Source of the DNA: CAHJXG01 sp965277495
GTDB lineage: Bacteria > Pseudomonadota > Alphaproteobacteria > Acetobacterales > Acetobacteraceae
Direction: 5' to 3'
Length of the DNA: 64,000 nt
Assembly: GCA_965277495.1 (NCBI GenBank)
Contig: OZ255824.1
Coordinates: forward strand, 124,001 to 188,000
Part shown: in pieces, positions 42,187-49,843 of the stretch
Numbering within the stretch: position 1 is the stretch's first letter
How the letters are laid out: the number at the start of each line of letters is the position of its first letter
Position numbers and translations under genes: made by a program
The notes under the pieces: model-generated
The model's input: only the letters and a program-made list of their open reading frames with translations
Database searches by the model: none
Told to the model about the DNA's origin: nothing

Positions 42187-43500
42187 TCAGCCGGACGGGG
42201 CGATCGCATGGAAAAAGCTGCCCGTCACATGGCCGCGCCGCCCGCCGGCATTGCCGAGGTCCCGTCCGGCGGCGTCGCGCAGGGTGGCGAGCGGTGCGTC
42301 GCCGCCGGGGCTGGCCGTGCTGGCATAGTGGAACTCGTGGCCGCGGATGGCCGTGCCGGCGGTGCCGATGGGCGCGTCGGCGAGCAGGGTCGCCTCGCGA
42401 TACCCGAGGTTCATCTTGCGGCGGGCGAAGCTGGTTTCGTGCCCGAGCAGCCCGGCCATGGCGTGGCGGACGCCCGATGCGTCCTCGATGCCTTGCCCCA
42501 GCGCCATGTGGCCGCCGCACTCGCCGTGCACGGGCCGGGTTCGGGCGAACGCGGCCAGGCCGGCCATGAACGCACTTGCGGCGGAAAGCGCCGCGGCGTG
42601 CAGCTCGGGATAGCCGCCCGGAAGCCAGCAAACATCGCAATGATCGGGCGGTGGCTCGTCGGCCAATGGCGAGAAGCGGACGATCTCGGCCCCGGCGGCG
42701 CGCCAGCCCTCGATCAGATGGGCATAGACGAAGCTGAAGGCAGCATCGGCGGCCAGCGCGATCCGTTGGCCCGGCGGCGGCAAGCCGGTCGCGCACGCGG
42801 CAAAGCCATCAAGCGGCGCGGCGTGACGCAGGATGGCGTCGAGGTCGAAGTGGCGTTCGGCGCAGTCGGCCAGGCGGTCCAGAAGGGCCGGCAGGCTGGC
42901 GTGCTCGGAGGCTTGCACCAGGCCCAAATGCCGCTCGGGCAAAGCCAGCAGCGGGTCGCGTGGCAATGCGCCCAGCACCGGAATGCCGATCGCCTCGATG
43001 GCAGCGCTGGCGCCCAGCCGGTGCCGGTCGCTGCCGACGCGGTTCAGCACGACGCCGCAAATGGCAACGTCCGGATGGTGGGCCGCAAAGCCGCGGGCGA
43101 CGGCGGCGGCGGTCTGCGACTGGCCGGACACGTCGAGCACCAGCAGGGCCGGCAAACGGAGCCGGGCCGCGAGGTCCGCCGCCGCCCCGGTGCGCCCCGG
43201 CGGGCCGTCGACGCCATCGAACAGCCCCATGGCCGACTCGATCACCAGCAGCGCGGCCCCAGCGGCGGCCTGTTGCGCCAGGTGGCTGAGCAGCGGCGGC
43301 GGCATGGCCCAGCTATCGAGGTTCATCACCGGCGCGCCGCTGGCGACGGCGTGGAAGGCGGGGTCGATGTAGTCGGGGCCGGACTTCGCCGCCCGCACCG
43401 CCACGCCCCGGCGGCGCAGCGCGGCGATCAGCGCCAGGGTTATCGTGGTCTTGCCGGACCCCGACCGTGTCGCGCCGATGATGAGGCCCCTCGGCGTCAT
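42187..43500 (-). CDS. cobB: Cobyrinic acid a,c-diamide synthase (CobB/CbiA)
   Basis: This enzyme amidates the a and c side chains of (hydrogeno)byrinic acid with glutamine and ATP. The 437-residue protein has an N-terminal dethiobiotin-synthetase-like ATPase (IIGATRSGSGKTTITLAL, about 5-22) and a C-terminal type 1 glutamine amidotransferase domain with the Cys in VHGECGGHMALG and the WLPGGYPELHA block. It is divergent from cbiD by 26 bp, so their promoters overlap. Confidence 0.95.
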   Translation of the reverse strand: MTPRGLIIGATRSGSGKTTITLALIAALRRRGVAVRAAKSGPDYIDPAFHAVASGAPVMNLDSWAMPPPLLSHLAQQAAAGAALLVIESAMGLFDGVDGPPGRTGAAADLAARLRLPALLVLDVSGQSQTAAAVARGFAAHHPDVAICGVVLNRVGSDRHRLGASAAIEAIGIPVLGALPRDPLLALPERHLGLVQASEHASLPALLDRLADCAERHFDLDAILRHAAPLDGFAACATGLPPPGQRIALAADAAFSFVYAHLIEGWRAAGAEIVRFSPLADEPPPDHCDVCWLPGGYPELHAAALSAASAFMAGLAAFARTRPVHGECGGHMALGQGIEDASGVRHAMAGLLGHETSFARRKMNLGYREATLLADAPIGTAGTAIRGHEFHYASTASPGGDAPLATLRDAAGRDLGNAGGRRGHVTGSFFHAIAPSG

Positions 43501-43526
43501 GGCGGAAAACTCCTATATTCCGCCGG

Positions 43527-44636
43527 GTGGAAGAGCTGCGTCCGTTGCGCCGGGGCTGGACGACCGGGGCCTGCGCCACGGCGGCGGCGAAGGCTGCATT
43601 CACCGCGCTGCTGACCGGCGAGTTCCCGGACCCGGTGGAAATCGGCCTGCCGCGGGGCCAGCGCGTTTCGTTTACGCTGGCCGAAACCGCGCTGGCCCCC
43701 GCTTTCGCCCCCGCCTTCGCAATCGCCGGCGTCGTGAAGGACGCCGGCGACGACCCCGATGTCACCCACGGCGCGATGGTGTTCGCGCGCGTGTCCGCCG
43801 GGCCGCCCGGCGGTGGCGTGCAATTCCGCGCCGGCGCCGGCGTGGGCACCGTGACCCGCCCCGGCCTGCCCATTCCTCCGGGCGAGCCCGCGATCAACCC
43901 GGTTCCCCGTGCCATGATACGGGCCGCGCTGGATGAAGTGCGCCCCGGGCCAGACGTGGTCGTCGAGCTGTCGATCCCCGGCGGCGAGGCGTTGGCGGCG
44001 CAGACCCTGAACGGACGGCTGGGCATTGTCGGCGGGTTGTCGATCCTCGGCACGACGGGGATCGTGGTGCCGTATTCCTGCGCCGCCTGGATCGACACCA
44101 TCCACCGCGGCGTCGACGTCGCGCGCGCCATCGGGCTCGATCACGTGGCGGGCAGCACCGGACGCGCGTCGGAGGCGGCAATTCAGGCGCTGCATGGCCT
44201 GCCGGAGACGGCGCTGCTGGAAATGGGCGACTTCGCCGGCGCATTGCTGAAGTACTTGCGGCGTCATCCGGTGCCGCGCGTCACCATCGCCGGCGGCGTC
44301 GCCAAGATGACCAAGCTGGCGCAAGGACGGCTCGACCTGCACTCCAGGCATGGCTCGGCCGACATGCCGGCGCTGGCGGCCTTGGTGAGCGCCCCGGCGC
44401 TGGCCGGACGGATCGCGGGCGCGAACACCGTGGCCGAGGCGTTCGCCGCCGCCGCAAATGAGGGCGTGCCGCTCGGCGATGTGGTCGCGCACGCGGCTTG
44501 GCGCACGGCGGCGGACGTGCTGGCGGGGGCGGATACGGCGCTGGAGGTCGTGCTGTTCGACCGCAACGGCATGCTGATGGGCCGGTCGGGCCGCGTCCAG
44601 GTTCATGCGGGTCCGCCGCGGAACCGGCGAACGTAG
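43527..44636 (+). CDS. cbiD: CbiD, C1-methyltransferase of the corrin pathway
   Basis: CbiD methylates C1 of (cobalt-)precorrin-5B and is classically an anaerobic-pathway enzyme. The 369-residue product starts at a GTG and has RRGWTTGACATAAAKAAFTALL (in part), GRLGIVGGLSILGTTGIVVPYSC (in part) and the GDFAGALLKYLRRHP region, all CbiD signatures. It replaces the non-homologous CobF of the textbook aerobic pathway; CobF is not visible here. It converges on cobM with a 34-bp overlap. Confidence 0.93.
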   Translation: MEELRPLRRGWTTGACATAAAKAAFTALLTGEFPDPVEIGLPRGQRVSFTLAETALAPAFAPAFAIAGVVKDAGDDPDVTHGAMVFARVSAGPPGGGVQFRAGAGVGTVTRPGLPIPPGEPAINPVPRAMIRAALDEVRPGPDVVVELSIPGGEALAAQTLNGRLGIVGGLSILGTTGIVVPYSCAAWIDTIHRGVDVARAIGLDHVAGSTGRASEAAIQALHGLPETALLEMGDFAGALLKYLRRHPVPRVTIAGGVAKMTKLAQGRLDLHSRHGSADMPALAALVSAPALAGRIAGANTVAEAFAAAANEGVPLGDVVAHAAWRTAADVLAGADTALEVVLFDRNGMLMGRSGRVQVHAGPPRNRRT

Positions 44637-45364
44637 TCCGCATCATACAGCGCGCTCTCGCGAAATCCGCCGGGCTCTAGCGCGCGGCCCACGAGGATCA
44701 TCGCCGTCCGTTCGGCGGGATCGGCGGCGAGGGCGGCGGCGATGCTCGACAACGTGCCGCGGAGAATGCGCTGGTCGGGCCAGGTCGCGCGCACGACGAC
44801 TGCGGCCGGGCAGTCCGCGCCGTAGAACGGCGTGAGCGCCGCGACGATCAGCTCGAGCTTGTCGACGGCGAGGTGGATCGCGAGCGTCGCGCCGGTCGCG
44901 GCGAACGCGGCCAGTGTTTCGCCCGGCGGCATCGCCGAGGCACGCCCGGGCAACCGGGTCAGCACCACGCTCTGGGCGACTTCGGGGATGGTCAATTCCG
45001 CCCCCAATGCTGCGGCGGCGGCGGCGAAGGCCGGCACGCCAGGGGTCAAGGTCCAGGGAATGCCGCGCCGGTCCAGGCGGCGGAGCTGTTCGGCCACGGC
45101 GCTGTAGATCGACAGGTCGCCGGAGTGCAGCCGCGCCACATCCAGCCCGGCGCTGTGGGCGGCGGCGAACTCGGCCTCGATCGCGTCGAGCGACAGCGGC
45201 GCGGTATCCACCAGGCGGGTTCCGGCCCCGCAATGCGCCAGCATGGCCGGCGGCACGATCGATCCGGCATACAGGCACACCGGGCAACGCGCCAGCAGGT
45301 CGCGCCCACGCAGGGTAAGGAGGTCGGCGGCGCCTGGCCCGGCACCGATGAAATGCACCGTCAT
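44603..45364 (-). CDS. cobM: Precorrin-4 C11-methyltransferase
   Basis: CobM adds the C11 methyl group to precorrin-4 using SAM. The 253-residue tetrapyrrole methylase has FIGAGPGAADLLTLRG at the N-terminus, CPVCLYAGSIVPP, a GDLSIYSAVAEQL SAM-site block and LTPGVPAFAAAAAALG. The start at 45364 overlaps the cobE stop by four bases. It is the last gene of the cobL-cobE-cobM run. Confidence 0.96.
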   Translation of the reverse strand: MTVHFIGAGPGAADLLTLRGRDLLARCPVCLYAGSIVPPAMLAHCGAGTRLVDTAPLSLDAIEAEFAAAHSAGLDVARLHSGDLSIYSAVAEQLRRLDRRGIPWTLTPGVPAFAAAAAALGAELTIPEVAQSVVLTRLPGRASAMPPGETLAAFAATGATLAIHLAVDKLELIVAALTPFYGADCPAAVVVRATWPDQRILRGTLSSIAAALAADPAERTAMILVGRALEPGGFRESALYDADYVRRFRGGPA

Positions 45365-45738
45365 GGTCCCGCGAGGGCGCAGGTGACGCCGCCATGCGCG
45401 ATGCGGGCCAGCAGCAATCGGCCGCCAAACGCCGCCAACGCCGCGCCTTCCGCGACCGAGGCGACGCCAGTTTCGCGCTCGGCAACGGCGGACCGGGTAG
45501 GGCAATGCGGCTGCACGGCGGCCAGGGCGGCGCGTCCGATGAAGCTGATCGGCAGGCCCAGGCGCATCGCGGCGTCGTGCAGCCCTGTTTCGCCACGCTT
45601 CCAATCCGGCGCGGCGAGCGCATCCGCCGTGCACCCTGCCCGGTCCTGCGCGATACGGACCAGCCGCACGATGTCGTCCGCCAGGCATCCGCGCCGGAAG
45701 CCCAGGCCGGCGGCGATCACGGCTTCACCGCGCGCCAT
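45361..45738 (-). CDS. cobE: Cobalamin biosynthesis protein CobE (CbiG C-terminal type)
   Basis: The 125-residue protein corresponds to the C-terminal domain of CbiG: AAGLGFRRGCLADDIVRLV at the N-terminus and a final block with RLLLARIAHGGVTCALAGP. CobE is required in some aerobic pathways, but its exact chemistry is not settled. Its start lies 22 bp inside the cobL 3' end in another frame, and its stop overlaps cobM, so all three genes are coupled. Confidence 0.85.
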   Translation of the reverse strand: MARGEAVIAAGLGFRRGCLADDIVRLVRIAQDRAGCTADALAAPDWKRGETGLHDAAMRLGLPISFIGRAALAAVQPHCPTRSAVAERETGVASVAEGAALAAFGGRLLLARIAHGGVTCALAGP

Positions 45739-46946
45739 TGGGTCACCGTGATGGCCGGACGATAGGCGTGCATGCCGCCGATGCGGTCCAGCCGCTCGAC
45801 CGAAAGACGCGACAGCGTGCCGCCCAGCCGCGCGCGGGCGGCGAGCAGCGCGGCCTCCGTCTCGATGGTGACGGCGTTGGCGACCAGGCGGCCGTCGGGC
45901 GGCAGGGCGGCCCAGGCGGCGTCGATGACATCGGCCTCGTGCGCGCCGCCGCCGATGAACACCGCATCGGGCCGTGGCAGGCCAATCAGCGCGGCGGGGG
46001 CCGGGACGCCGACGACGTGCAGTTGCGGCACGCCGAGCGACACGGCATTGCGGGCGGCGCGGGCGGCGCGCTCGGGGTGGCGTTCGACCGCGACGGCTTG
46101 GTTCGCCGGGTGGCGCAGCATCCATTCGATGCCGATGGCGCCGGACCCCGCGCCGATGTCCCACAACCGTTCGCCGCGGCGGGGCGCCAGGGCGGCGAGG
46201 GTTATGGCGCGGATTTCCTGCTTGGTGATCTGGCCGTCGTGCTCGAACAGCGCGTCGGGCAGGCCGCTGGTGAGTGGGATCGGCTGCGCGCCGGGTGCGC
46301 CGGCAACCTCGATCGCCAGCAGGTTCAGCGGATGAATGTCGGCCAGGCGGAACCAGGCGGCGGTGGTGCTGCGGATGCGCTCGTGCGGACCGGACAGCGC
46401 CTCCAGTACGTGCAGGACCGACGGGCCGAAGCCGCGGGCCTGCAGCAGGGTGGCGACCAGGCCGGGCGTTCCCGCGTCGGCCGAAAGCGCCAGGATGCGC
46501 GCGCCGGGCTGCAGCAGCGGCGCCAGAGGGGCGAGCGGGCGTCCGCAGAACGAGATCACGGCGCAGTCCTGCAAGGCCCAGCCGAGCCGCGCGCAGGCCA
46601 GCGCAAGGCACGACGGCGCAGGAATGCAGAGCCGCTCCGCCGCGGGGACCAGGGCGGCGAGGGTGCTGCCGACGCCGAAGCAGAATGGGTCGCCGGATGC
46701 GAGCACCGCGGCCGGGCGAGGGCCGCGCCAAGCGTTGCGTCCGGGACGGCAGGCCATGATGGCGTCGAGCGAGGCGGCGAGCGGGCTGGACCAGACCAGG
46801 CGCTCGCCATGGATCAGCTCGTCCGCCAGCGCCAAATGCCGTGCGCCGCCCACGACCAGGGCCGCGTCGGCGAGCAGCGTGCGGGCCGCAGGCGACAGCG
46901 CGCCGTCCTCGTTGACGCCGAGTATGGCCAGCCAGGGCGGGTTCAT
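45717..46946 (-). CDS. cobL: Precorrin-6Y C5,15-methyltransferase (decarboxylating)
   Basis: CobL methylates C5 and C15 and decarboxylates the C12 acetate side chain. The 409-residue protein fuses a CbiE-type tetrapyrrole methylase (about 1-210, with LGVNEDG and VLASGDPFCFGVGS) to a CbiT-type class I methyltransferase (about 220-409, with LWDIGAGSGAIGIEWM). The segment PGRNAWRGPRP just before the GDP motif is encoded by a copy of the dispersed repeat found in this cluster. It is divergent from cobK by 14 bp. Confidence 0.95.
   Translation of the reverse strand: MNPPWLAILGVNEDGALSPAARTLLADAALVVGGARHLALADELIHGERLVWSSPLAASLDAIMACRPGRNAWRGPRPAAVLASGDPFCFGVGSTLAALVPAAERLCIPAPSCLALACARLGWALQDCAVISFCGRPLAPLAPLLQPGARILALSADAGTPGLVATLLQARGFGPSVLHVLEALSGPHERIRSTTAAWFRLADIHPLNLLAIEVAGAPGAQPIPLTSGLPDALFEHDGQITKQEIRAITLAALAPRRGERLWDIGAGSGAIGIEWMLRHPANQAVAVERHPERAARAARNAVSLGVPQLHVVGVPAPAALIGLPRPDAVFIGGGAHEADVIDAAWAALPPDGRLVANAVTIETEAALLAARARLGGTLSRLSVERLDRIGGMHAYRPAITVTQWRAVKP
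46720..46749. repeat. Cobalamin-cluster dispersed repeat, copy C (right half only)
   Basis: Positions share the core CGCCAAGCGTTGCGTCCGG with the two other copies at 47723-47753 and 50909-50939. The repeat lies inside cobL and is translated there as NAWRGP. Confidence 0.7.
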
Positions 46947-46960
46947 GCTTTGGTAACCCG

Positions 46961-47767
46961 ATGCGGGTATTGATCCTCGGCGGCACGACCGAAGCCTCGG
47001 CCATCGCCGCCGCGTTGGCGCACGATGCCCGGGTGCAACCGGTGTTGTCGCTCGCCGGACGCACGCGGGCACCGGTGCTGCCGGCCATTCCGGCGCGGCG
47101 GGGCGGGTTTGGCGGGGTTGATGGGCTGGTGGCGTATTTGCGGGAGCATGGCATTGCGGCGTTGATCGACGCTACGCACCCGTTCGCGGCACAAATCAGC
47201 CGGAACGCAGTGGCTGCCGCTGCGATGGCTAGCGTGCCGTTGCTGACCGTGCTGCGCCCGCCATGGACGCCTGGCCCTGGCGACCGCTGGACCGATGCGG
47301 CGGACTTGACGGCCGCGGCGCAGATGCTTGGCTGCGAGCCGCGCCGGGTGTTCCTGACGGTCGGGCAGCAGGAATTGGCTCCTTTCGCCATGGCGCCCCA
47401 GCATCGCTACCTGATCCGCAGCGTAGAGCCGCCGGACCCTGCGCTGCTGCCGCCAACGGCCCGCACAGTCACGGCGCGCGGGCCGTTCCGGGAGGATGAG
47501 GAGCGTCGCCTGTTGCAGCAGGAACGGATCGAGGTCCTGGTCACCAAGAACTCCGGCGGCGCGGCGACCGCGCCCAAGCTCGCGGCGGCACGGGCGCTGG
47601 GGTTGCCCGTCGTGATGGTCGCGCGCCCGCCTGCTCCGCTGGGTCCGACAGCGCCCGAGGCGAAACGAGCCGTTTGCGCCGACGCTGCCGGTGCATTGGC
47701 CTGGCTGGATCACGTCGCCGCCGGGCCGCGCCAAGCGTTGCATCCGGGATGGGAACGCGGCGCATAA
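46961..47767 (+). CDS. cobK: Precorrin-6A reductase
   Basis: CobK reduces precorrin-6A to precorrin-6B with NADPH. The 268-residue product begins MRVLILGGTTEASAIAAALA, a Rossmann-type NADPH site, and has ATHPFAAQISRNAVAAAAM and VTKNSGGAATAPKLAAARALGLPVVMV (in part). The last approx. 35 codons coincide with repeat copy B and overlap the 3' end of cobJ on the other strand by 58 bp. That tail (RQALHPGWERGA) is not part of the usual family sequence. Confidence 0.94.
   Translation: MRVLILGGTTEASAIAAALAHDARVQPVLSLAGRTRAPVLPAIPARRGGFGGVDGLVAYLREHGIAALIDATHPFAAQISRNAVAAAAMASVPLLTVLRPPWTPGPGDRWTDAADLTAAAQMLGCEPRRVFLTVGQQELAPFAMAPQHRYLIRSVEPPDPALLPPTARTVTARGPFREDEERRLLQQERIEVLVTKNSGGAATAPKLAAARALGLPVVMVARPPAPLGPTAPEAKRAVCADAAGALAWLDHVAAGPRQALHPGWERGA
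47659..47753. repeat. Cobalamin-cluster dispersed repeat, copy B
   Basis: Left half 47659-47680 (GGCGAAACGAGCCGTTTGCG...) matches copy A at 21 of 22 positions; right half 47723-47753 matches copies A and C. The halves are separated by about 42 bp, whereas they adjoin in copy A. It encodes the C-termini of both cobK and cobJ. Confidence 0.75.
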
Positions 47768-48495
47768 AGCCAAGGCGGCGCGCCGTCGCGATCAATCAGC
47801 CGGGTGGCGGCAGTGCCGATCAGCACCAGCGTACGCATGTCGGCGCGGGCCGGATCGACGTCGCCAAGGGTCGTGATCTCGACATGCTCGTCCGCACGGC
47901 TGATCGCCGTCGCCAGCGCCACGGGGGTTTCGGACGGCAGGATGGGACGCAGCGCATCCAACGCCGCGCCGAGCTGCCGGGGCCTGGCGCGTGAGGCCGC
48001 ATTATAAAGCGCGATCACGAAGCCGGCTGAGGCGGCGGCGGTGATCCGGGCCAGCACTACGGCGAACGGCTTCAGGTTGTCCGACAGCGACAGCACGCAG
48101 AAATCATGGCCGAGCGGCGCGCCCAGCCGTGCCGCGGCGGCGAACACGGCCGAAATGCCGGGCACGACGACGATGTCGAGCGTGCGCCAGGCAGGGTCGC
48201 CGTGGTCGATGGCCTCGAACACCGCGCTCGCCATCGCGAACACGCCGGGGTCGCCGGACGACACGACGGCGACATCGCGCCCGGCGGCGGCGAGAGCCAG
48301 CGCATGCCGGGCGCGGTCGAGCTCGGCCCGGTTGTCGGAGGCGTGGCGGGCCTGCCCGGCACGATGCGGCACGCGGTCCAAATAGGTTACGTAGCCCACG
48401 AGATCGGTCGCCGCCGCCAGCGCCGCGTTCGCCTGCGCCGTCTGCATCGCCGCGGCGCCGGGGCCGAGCCCGACAAGTGTCAGCCGCCCGCTCAT
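47710..48495 (-). CDS. cobJ: Precorrin-3B C17-methyltransferase
   Basis: CobJ methylates C17 and drives ring contraction. The 261-residue tetrapyrrole methylase has LVGLGPGAAAMQT, VGYVTYLDRVP, VVSSGDPGVFAMASAV, and GHDFCVLSLSDNLKPF. Length fits. Its last residues (HPGCNAWRGPAAT) come from repeat copy B and share NAWRGP with cobL. It is the last gene of the riboswitch-led operon and overlaps cobI by ATGA. Confidence 0.95.
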   Translation of the reverse strand: MSGRLTLVGLGPGAAAMQTAQANAALAAATDLVGYVTYLDRVPHRAGQARHASDNRAELDRARHALALAAAGRDVAVVSSGDPGVFAMASAVFEAIDHGDPAWRTLDIVVVPGISAVFAAAARLGAPLGHDFCVLSLSDNLKPFAVVLARITAAASAGFVIALYNAASRARPRQLGAALDALRPILPSETPVALATAISRADEHVEITTLGDVDPARADMRTLVLIGTAATRLIDRDGAPPWLYAPRSHPGCNAWRGPAAT

Positions 48496-49217
48496 CGTGC
48501 GCGCTGCCGCCCGGGCACCAGGACCAGGGAAAAGTATGGCGCGCGGTCCGCGGCGAGGCTCGTCAGCGGCATCATGCAGCCGTCCGGCATGGTGCCGCGC
48601 TCGACATACATCGCGCGGCCGGCGAGACCGGCGGACTGCAGCGCCGCGCGGATTTTCGGCAGGTTGCGCCCGACTTTCATGATAACGGCGGCGTCGCTGC
48701 CGGCCAGCCGGGCGGCGAGGCTCTCGGCGTCGAGCGTGCCGGGCAGCACCGTCAGCACGTCGTCGCCATGGGTCATCGGCAGCCGCGCCTGCGCCCAGCA
48801 GCCGCTCATGCTGGTGATGCCCGGCGTGACGGCGGTGGCATAGCCGGCGCGCAGCCGGTCGAACACATACATGGCGGAGCCGTAGAAAAACGGATCGCCC
48901 TCGCACAACAACGCCACGTCCTGCCCGGCGTCGAGCCTGGCCGCGACGGCCGCAGCGGCCGCCTCGTAGAACGCGCGGATGCCGGGTTCGTAGCGCGGGT
49001 CGTCGACGTCGATCTCGGTGGTGTAGGGGTATTCGAAGCGCATCTCCTCGGCGGCGGGGTTGAGGTGCGGGGCGGCGATGGTGCGGGCGTGGCCGGGGCG
49101 ACCGCGCTTGGCGAAGAACGCGACGATCTCGGCGCTGGCCAGGATGCGCGCGGCGCGCAGGGTCAGCAGGTCCGGGCTGCCGGGACCCATGCCGACGACC
49201 TGGAGCGTACCCGTCAT
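48492..49217 (-). CDS. cobI: Precorrin-2 C20-methyltransferase
   Basis: CobI converts precorrin-2 to precorrin-3A with SAM. The 241-residue product has VVGMGPGSPDLLTLRAARIL, the CEGDPFFYGSAMYVFDRL block diagnostic of C20 methylases, VTPGITSMSGCWAQA and MKVGRNLPKIRAAL. The start at 49217 overlaps cobH and the stop overlaps cobJ, each by four bases. Confidence 0.96.
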   Translation of the reverse strand: MTGTLQVVGMGPGSPDLLTLRAARILASAEIVAFFAKRGRPGHARTIAAPHLNPAAEEMRFEYPYTTEIDVDDPRYEPGIRAFYEAAAAAVAARLDAGQDVALLCEGDPFFYGSAMYVFDRLRAGYATAVTPGITSMSGCWAQARLPMTHGDDVLTVLPGTLDAESLAARLAGSDAAVIMKVGRNLPKIRAALQSAGLAGRAMYVERGTMPDGCMMPLTSLAADRAPYFSLVLVPGRQRAR

Positions 49218-49843
49218 TCGCGCTCGCTGGCGAGGGCGTTGACGGCGGCGACCGCCATCGCGCTGCCGCCGCGGCGTCCGTGGACGGTGGCGAATGGCAC
49301 GCCGCCGTATTCCGCAAGCGCCTGCTTGGACTCGGCCGCGCCGACGAAGCCGACCGGCATGCCGATGATCGCCGCCGGGCGTGGGGCGCCGGCGTCGAGC
49401 AGGTCGAGCAGATGGAACAGCGCCGTGGGCGCGTTGCCGATTGCGACCAGCGCGCCGTTGAGATGCGGGCGCCAAAGCTCCAACGCCGCCGCGGACCGCG
49501 TGTTGCCGATGCGGGCGGCGATATCCGGCGTTTCGGGTGCATCGAGGGTGCAGATGACGGCGTTGGCGGCCGGCAGACGGGCGCGGGTGATGCCGTGCGC
49601 GACCATCTTGCTGTCGCACAGGATGGGGCAGCCGCGCAGCAAAGCCGCACGCGCCGCATCGGCGAACCCGGCGCTGAACTCCACGTCGCCGGTGATCCCG
49701 ACGATGCCGCAAGCATGGATCAGGCGCACAACGACGCGCGCCTCTGCCGCGGTGAAACGGGATAGGTCGGCCTCGGCCCGGATGGCGGCGAAGGATTGGG
49801 CGTAGATCGCGGCACCGTCGCGGATGTAGTCGCGTTTCCTCAT
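49214..49843 (-). CDS. cobH: Precorrin-8X methylmutase
   Basis: CobH moves a methyl group from C11 to C12, producing hydrogenobyrinate. The 209-residue protein has YIRDGAAIYAQSFAAIRAEA, the catalytic His in RLIHACGIVG, a GCPILCDSKMVAHGI block and IGMPVGFVGAAESKQAL. Length is typical. It is coupled to cobG upstream and cobI downstream by ATGA overlaps. Confidence 0.96.
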   Translation of the reverse strand: MRKRDYIRDGAAIYAQSFAAIRAEADLSRFTAAEARVVVRLIHACGIVGITGDVEFSAGFADAARAALLRGCPILCDSKMVAHGITRARLPAANAVICTLDAPETPDIAARIGNTRSAAALELWRPHLNGALVAIGNAPTALFHLLDLLDAGAPRPAAIIGMPVGFVGAAESKQALAEYGGVPFATVHGRRGGSAMAVAAVNALASERE

